From contig NC_085886.1 in assembly GCF_035222275.1 (NCBI RefSeq), positions 1,674,001 to 1,738,000 on the forward strand: a stretch of 64,000 nt of DNA, given 5' to 3'. Source of the DNA: Podospora bellae-mahoneyi (taxonomy: Eukaryota > Ascomycota > Sordariomycetes > Sordariales > Podosporaceae). The notes under the pieces were generated by a model. The model was not told where the DNA came from. It searched no databases and worked only from the letters and a program-made list of their open reading frames with translations. The translations under genes were made by a program, and so were the position numbers. The stretch's first letter is position 1. The number at the start of each line of letters is the position of its first letter. Of this stretch, positions 57,684 through 64,000 are shown piece after piece.

Positions 57684-60600
57684 TTACTGCATCGTCTTCA
57701 GGAACCCATCTAAATCGAAACTCTCCTCGTACTGGCTGTTGTCCCACAGCTCGCCCAGCCCATCCAACCATGCTGCCCTCTTGCCCGGCTGCCGTACCTC
57801 GCCAGTCTCCACATCCACCATGTCTTCCTCCCTGCCTTCCAGCGTTTCTTTAGGTTTGTCCGTTATCAGACTGGGGCCAGAGTCGCCCAGATTGAACAGG
57901 TCCAAAATCTGATCCGTGTCCATGGTTGCGAGCCCTGCGTTTTGTTGATTAACCACGGTGCTGGCCACGTCGATCTTGAAGCGCTGCAGGCTGAGGATCT
58001 TCTCTTCCAGAGTGCCGCGAGTGATGAGCCGGTACACGTTGACCACCTTCTTCTGACCGATACGATGGGCGCGATCCATGGCCTGGAGATCCTTTTGAGG
58101 ATTCCAGTCGTGCTCGACGAAAATGACCGTGTCGGCACCCGTCAGGTTCAACCCCAGACCACCGACGCTGGTGGTGAGAAGTAGTACGTCATAAGAGGGG
58201 TCGCTGTTGAACTTGTTGACAATGTCTTGGCGACGGTTCGCTTCGACTGAACCGTCCAGTCGGAGATATTGTGTCGAGGGAAGCATGCCCTTGAGCACCG
58301 TGTTCTGCACCATGTCCAGCATTTCTTTCATCTGACAGAAAATCAGAGCACGGTGAGGCTTGATCGGCGTGTACAGCGGGTCGCTCGACTCCTGCCCTTC
58401 GACACCAATCCCACACTCCACCAAAAGATCTCGGAGCGCTGTCAGTTTTGGTGCGTGCGCCGGATCCTCCAGGCTTGTACCCTGCCTGGCCAGGAACTTC
58501 TGCGTGTCGTCATAGGCCCTGTGGCCTGGTTTCATGACAAGGGCCGGCGAGTTGCAGAGCTTGCGCATGTATTGCAACGCCTGGAAGATGTGCTGTTTGG
58601 CCTCCTTGTCATCCCGCCCAGCCTCCTCCGTAATCGTCTTGGCTTCCTTCTTGGTAAAGTCCTCAAACAGTTTGAGCTGGAGGTCGCTGAGGTCGCAGTA
58701 GTAGTTTTGCAGAATCTTGGGTGGCAGGTCGTTGAGCACCTCCTCCTTGAGACGACGCAGCAGGAAGGGAAGGACTTGCTTGTGAAGAGCTTCGATGGCC
58801 AATGCACCGGCTTCTTGCTCCTTGGACGAGGCCTTGCTGTTGCGACTGTTTGCAATAGGCTTTGCAAACCGGTCCTGGAACACCTTTTCGGCACCGAGGA
58901 AGCCGGGCATGAGGAAGTCAAACAAGGACCACAGCTCCAGCACGTTGTTCTGAATGGGTGTGCCGGTCAAGATGAGCCGGTGGTTGCTGGCGAGCCGCTT
59001 GACAGCCATCGAAAGCTTGGACTTGGGGTTCTTGATGAGATGACCTTCATCAAGCACCACATAGTTCCAGTTGTACTTTTCAATAATTTCGATATCATTG
59101 CGGCAAACATCGTATGAGGTGATGACAATGTCCGTCTCGTCCAGAGTGTCTTTCATGGCCTTGCGTTCCGCGGGGGGTCCAACATAGGCCGTGACGCTGA
59201 GGAACGGGGCGTAAGCCTTGATCTCTTGCTGCCAATGCCCCGATAGCGTAGGCGGGCAGACAATCAAAGACGGAAGCCTCCGGACATCAGGGGAACCCGT
59301 CTTGGCATACTCCTCAGCACGGTTGTGGTGATCGCTGGCTACGATGCAGATAGTTTGCAGCGTTTTACCAAGACCCATGTCATCGCAGAGAATGCCGTGA
59401 AGGTGATACTTGTTGAGGAAGTGCAGCCAGTTGACACCCTCCTGCTGGTACGACCGCAGCTCCGCCTTGATGGCAACGGGAATCCGAAAAGGTTCCACCT
59501 TCTTCGGGTCAAGTAGCTGACCGATGAAAGTCCGCTCTCTGTCACGGCCCTTGAGCAGCTCCTCTGAGAGTCCGGGAGGGTCGGGGATACCCGCCTCAAG
59601 CGGCACCAACTTGACCAGCGTGGCAAAGGATGTGGTGGCGATCAGTCTGATCTCGTTGTCTGAATCGCTCATGCGGCCCAGCACAGGCACGATGAGGAAA
59701 ATGACATACGGCAGGATCCTGTCGCCCATGACAGCGATCAAGTGATAGATGACTTCGATAGCACCCTGTCGGAAGTTGAGGTCTAGTGGGTTGTTGATAG
59801 ATGGCAAAACCTTCTCTACCAGAGTCGTCATGCCTTCGATAGTGATGACACTGCAGATGGTCGCCATGCATTTGGCGGCCATGTACCTGAATACGGATAA
59901 GTCTGAGTGCAGCGCCTTGATGACCAGAGGCACCTGCTGCATAACAAAAGGATGAAGGCTCGGGTGTAGTGTTGGCACCATGGTCCGGATGACAGACATG
60001 GCATCGACGATCTCTTGGCCAAAGGTGCTCTCTGGATCTCTTGCCTCTGCCGGGAGGGAGCCGGTGAAGGCTCTCACCAAGGGCTCTTCCATAAACGTCT
60101 GCAGGCTCGGAACGCGGGCTAGGAGATCAGGACCAAAGCTATGGGAAAGCAACTCCAGCGCTTCCTTAGCGCCGCGACGAGTGATGCGAGCTGCCTTGGC
60201 CTCCCGTGCAAACTTTGCGGCATCGACATGGTCGACGCGGTCTTCTTCCTTCTGCATCGACAGAATGACATTTGTCTTGTGCGCATGGATGGGAAACTCG
60301 GGCGTCTCGGCGACTTCGACACAGGAGAACTTGACCAGATTTGCAACCACCTTGTCTGCCGGTCCTCTCCTTCCAGATTCGGTGAAAAGCTGCACCAGTT
60401 GCGCAATGGTGGCTGCTGACCTCCCTTGAAGTTCTTGGTTTTCCTCCGTCTTGATGCTGTCCATAATTGCCTTGATCAGCGGACTCGGCTTCTTCGGAAG
60501 AACACGGATGGCGACAAGAGCACAAGCGGCAGCGGCCTTGATGCGTGCATCGCGGGCCTCCTTGGCAGATTTCGCTTCCTGGATCGCAGCAACTGTGACA

Positions 60601-63587
60601 TCGCGAGACTCGAGAAGCTGAGGGAGGGCGATGAGCCTCTGGCCAGGCGCCATTGCTTTCTTGAGTCTTTCGAAATCATCAGTGACAACCTTGTCAGCAT
60701 TGGCAATAGAGAAAGCGCCAGGCCCGGCCTCGGGGTCGCCCTGCACGACGACGGCGAGGCTGGGCAGCTTGTTGCTGTGCACTTTTCCGTGGTCGCGGAA
60801 GAGATTGAGGAGTTGTTGTGTTTGCGATCGCACGCGATGCACATAGCTGACTAGATCGCGGTAATGTGCCGGGCGCTCCTGGTCGATGATCTTCTGTAAC
60901 GGCTCGACGAAGCGAGCAGCCATCTCTTTGTTGGCACAATTCGACGCGTACTCATGAACGACCATGGCAGCAGCAAGCTGCGTTGAAGCAAATGGAGATA
61001 ACAGGCTCTGCGTGATGGCAGCATCATACGAGCCCAGACTAGAGGGAGGCAGCATTGACATGAGCAGTCCCATCGCCTTGGCCGCAGAGACGCGGGATCG
61101 GACCAGCACGTCCATGCCGACTAGATCAACATCGCCTTGCATCATGTGGCCGTCAACATCGTGAGTCTGTGTGGTGGGAGGAGCATCGTCCACCTTGGTC
61201 GACTTCCTACGACGCTTCGGGGCCCTTTCTGCACCCTCGGGGGGCGACGACCTTCTGGTACTGGGAGCGGGGATACCGCTCATGGAATACGTCCCGCCAG
61301 ATGGCTTGAGGAAAAGTGTCGCGTTCATGGGAAGGGGGTGTCGTGGAACACCAATGGGGTGCATCGTGAGGAGCATGAGTGCGTCCACATGAGCTGCAAA
61401 CTCGTCGGCGAGGACGGCAGGATTCTGTCCGAGGTTGCGGACGAGTGCATTCCACAACTCAAGCGACATGCGAAGAGTCTCTGCATCCCTTTCAACAAGA
61501 ATATTCTGGAAAATGAGACGTAGGATCCTGCCGGTGAGCCAGCCTTGAGAAGTCTCCTTGCCCAAGTCCACAAAGGTCATCAGCGCCTTGAGCACAGCGA
61601 GGCGCACAGAGGTGATGGTGTGGCGGAGGAAGGGGTAGAGTCTAGGAACAAGAGTGGTGAAAGATCTCTCTTCATCCTGCGATGCCGAGAGCTTCATCGC
61701 TTCCAGGACTTCTGGGAAGCTGCAAAGAGTAGCAAGCAGATCCATAATCTTGCCGGTAGACGCGCTGAGATCATCGCCCAGGTTGGAGAGACTCTCCCAG
61801 ACTATGTCGATGAGGCTGTCCAGTGCCTGTGGGCGCATGACCACGAACTCCTTGGCCATGGGAATCAATGTCGCCGCGCTGGCCGAACGAACATCGTCAT
61901 CCATGTCGCCGAGGCCCTTCATGACAGAGCGGATGACGCCGTCAATCATGTCCCCATCTTGAAGCAAGAGGTCCTTGCGAACAGCAACAACATATCTCAG
62001 GCCGACCATGCCACCATGGCAGATGGCCCAGAGAAGATTCTGCTCCGACTGCTGCAGCCCCTCCTGCATCACCATTCGGTAGAGTAGTCGGTATATGGCG
62101 TACACAGACTGCGAGCTGACATGGCGAAGGACGGAACCGAGAGTTTGACCCACAGTTTCTCGAATCGGAGCCACGGATGTGTCGGAACTGTAGTCAGTAA
62201 ATTTGTCGAGCATGAGTACGCAGCAGAGCCTGCATGCGAGGTCGTCCAGCCACTGTCCATTCAGCCTGGTGTTGTCTTTGATCGACAGACCTCTGCGCCT
62301 CCCTGCGCCAGCACCATGTACTCTCACCAACTCCCTTAACCCCATCGCAGCTCCATGACGAGTCTCCCACTGCGGGTCAAACAAGTCAACTTTGAGAAAG
62401 TCGCAAAGTCGCTCAAAGGGCCACTCGCTCCCTTCCATGGCATCATCGACTTCGAGCTCCGACTTGATGGGCAACAAAGGACCTTTGAACTCCGAAACGA
62501 CCTTGCTGTCCTCGTCCACGTCGGCCGGTCGATCCAGGCTGAAATACTGGGACATTTTACCGTTCTTTTTGGAGTCGGCGTCAGTCATAGACACATCGTC
62601 GCCGAAACCATCGGAACCTGCGGTTGTCGTGCGGCGGATAGAAAGGTCTCCAAAGCCGGCCTTGCCCTGCGCAGCCTTCTGGGCCTCTCTTTTTCGCTTC
62701 CTCTTGAGAACGTTGAGTTGGCGTGAGCTGAGTTTACCCTCTTCGGGGTTCTGGCTCTGGCTATCAGTCGCCATAGCGTCCTGCTGCCCGGAGCCGTTGG
62801 TGCTGCCAGCTCCCTGAGGTGTCGCAGGGCTGCCGACATGGTCGCTGGCGACGGCCATCTCTTCGTCTTCGACGACTCGGCCAAGAAGACCAAGTCTGCC
62901 AGTAAGTGTCTTCTTGAGATGGGCCAGCCGTTTTTGTGGATCCAATGCCGCAAGGGCATAGTCGACGGGGCCACCTCTCAGCAAAGGCCGGCCATACTTT
63001 ACAATCTTGGACATGTCAAGTGCCTCGAGAGTGTAGAACTCCTCCTGATCAAGGACAGAGTCCTTGGCCTCCTCCTTCTTGACAAAGCCATTTTCGGCAG
63101 CGGATTCTGTTGGAATGCCTTCATCGGCGGCATTCGGTTCATATAGTGGTGCATGTTCAAGGATTCTGCCAAGGGCTTTGGCAGCAGTACTCCGGGTCTC
63201 CCAGTCCTTGTGGCGCAGGTAAGGGACGACTCGGGAGAGAAGGTTGAATAATTCGTCAGGGTGGTGTTTTTGCCAGTCGGCAAGCTGGTTGACAGCAGTA
63301 TCCCTGATCAATCGGGTGCTGCCTGTTTCGAGGATCCTGTGGCAATGGTGTCAGTGAACAAACCGATCACAAAGAAACAACAGACACGGCATGGCAGGCA
63401 ACACAGGGACGTTGCCCCGTAGCGCAGCAGCGCATGTTGTGTAAGTGCCATGTGCTGAAGCAGGCAAATGATGTGCAGGGTTACTCACGTAACGAGCCGG
63501 TCAAGCCTGTCATGAGTGTTAGTAAGACTGAGCAGGTTTGAGATGAGATGAGAGAAGAGCAGTGGATAATACTCACCGAGACGCCAT
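57684..63587 (-). CDS. MOT1: Mot1/BTAF1, TBP-removing SNF2 ATPase
   Basis: Three exons, complement(57684..63336, 63489..63506, 63577..63587), 1893 aa, the usual Mot1 size. Exon 1 is 11 nt and exon 2 only 18 nt; together they encode MASRLDRLVT and continue as ILETGSTRLIRDTAVNQL. The introns are 70 and 152 nt (GTGAGT donors). The N-terminal ~1250 residues are HEAT-repeat-like and bind TBP. The SNF2 ATPase follows: DDMGLGKT near 1325, DEGH near 1437 (the Mot1 form of DEAH), LTGTPIQNN, and in the second lobe LTTSVGGLGLNLTGAD and DRAHRIGQ near 1750. Mot1 uses ATP to remove TBP from DNA and so redistributes it between promoters. The frame is clean, with no shift over 5.6 kb. A short acidic/Pro-rich linker lies between the HEAT blocks. 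Confidence 0.96.
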
Positions 63588-64000
63588 TCTTGTTTCATAT
63601 CAACGAGGACAGTATACTGGGTTATTCGATGCGAATCATGGCACTGCGTCCTTCTCGTCAGCATGGTGTTCTGGTGCCTGTTTTTTCGAGATCGACGGTG
63701 ACAGTGAAGGTGCGATGCAAGTAACCAGGCTGCTGCAGGCTGCATCCCCAAGACCCGTGCAAAACACGGACTGTGATTCGCTGGCCAACATCAGGGCGGA
63801 TGCTTGATTGCAGCTGGTGGGGTGGTGGTGCAAGGGGCCCAAGGCGAGGCGCGCTGCCCGACGAGATCACAGATCTCTCCGATGGGACCGGGACAAACCA
63901 ACCCGATTTGCATCATGAACGAACGGTTTTGCCAGATCGCTCGACGACGACAACAACAGAGCACATCACAAAAATGTGACGGTCATCCAATGATATGCAT
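63588..64000. other. MOT1 upstream region
   Basis: 413 bases upstream of the MOT1 ATG, reaching the window edge. It should hold the promoter and leader. No gene or motif could be supported. Confidence 0.5.

Noticed and set aside
1-64000. CRISPR arrays, intact transposons, 5S rRNA genes
   Set aside because: No regularly spaced direct repeats, no transposase or reverse transcriptase text and no 5S-like sequence were seen on either strand by eye.

Overview
This window is nuclear DNA of a filamentous ascomycete. It is most likely from a Sordariomycete, and plausibly from the Sordariales. The evidence is single genes spaced a few hundred bases to several kb apart, and short introns of about 50-240 nt with GTATGT/GTAAGT/GTGAGT donors, CTAAC or CTGAC branch sites and pyrimidine-poor AG acceptors. 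The gene content is also typical: LCB2, a MoaA-MoaC molybdenum cofactor gene, a MirB/Sit-type siderophore carrier, DUF4211 and DUF3074 proteins, and a fungal HNH relic. There is no operon structure, CRISPR array or intact transposon. The exact species cannot be read from the sequence.

Layout. 0-5 kb: a DUF4211 nuclear-type protein and LCB2 (serine palmitoyltransferase subunit 2), both on the minus strand. 5-7.1 kb: a divergent promoter region. 7.1-9.3 kb: acetoacetyl-CoA synthetase (+). 9.8-11.2 kb: a two-RRM RNA-binding protein (-). 11.2-13.2 kb: no gene seen. 13.2-15 kb: a WRAP73/Wdr8-like WD40 protein (-). 16-18.3 kb: a bifunctional molybdopterin gene (+; cnxABC in Aspergillus, nit-7 in Neurospora). 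18.3-21 kb: no gene seen. 21-21.8 kb: YKT6 (-). 23.8-24.8 kb: a FYVE protein (+). 26.7-28.1 kb: an ELO fatty-acid elongase (-). 31.1-32.7 kb: a secreted Thr/Ser/Pro-rich protein (+). 34-35.7 kb: ADE12 (+). 36.6-37.8 kb: a decayed HNH endonuclease gene (+). 37.8-45.8 kb: gene-poor DNA with microsatellites. 45.8-49.7 kb: a RING-PH-VWA protein of Ste5/Far1 type (+). 51.9-53.9 kb: a siderophore transporter (+). 54.2 kb: a tRNA-Ala with an intron. 54.5-56.7 kb: a DUF3074 protein (-). 57.7-63.6 kb: MOT1 (-).

The genes are mostly unrelated housekeeping functions: sphingolipid and fatty-acid metabolism (LCB2, ELO), ketone-body activation, purine and molybdenum cofactor synthesis, membrane fusion, and TBP removal from DNA. 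Three places stand out. First, a splice donor in the cnxABC gene overlaps the C-terminal double-glycine codons and stop codon of the MoaA half, so one gene can give either active MoaA or a MoaA-MoaC fusion, as in animal MOCS1. Second, the promoter of that gene carries a 10-bp NIT4/NirA-type palindrome about 60 bp from a GATA cluster. Third, the RING-PH-VWA protein has a VWA metal site that lost its aspartate. Coding joins were worked out by hand from splice signals and frame continuity. No database search was possible.
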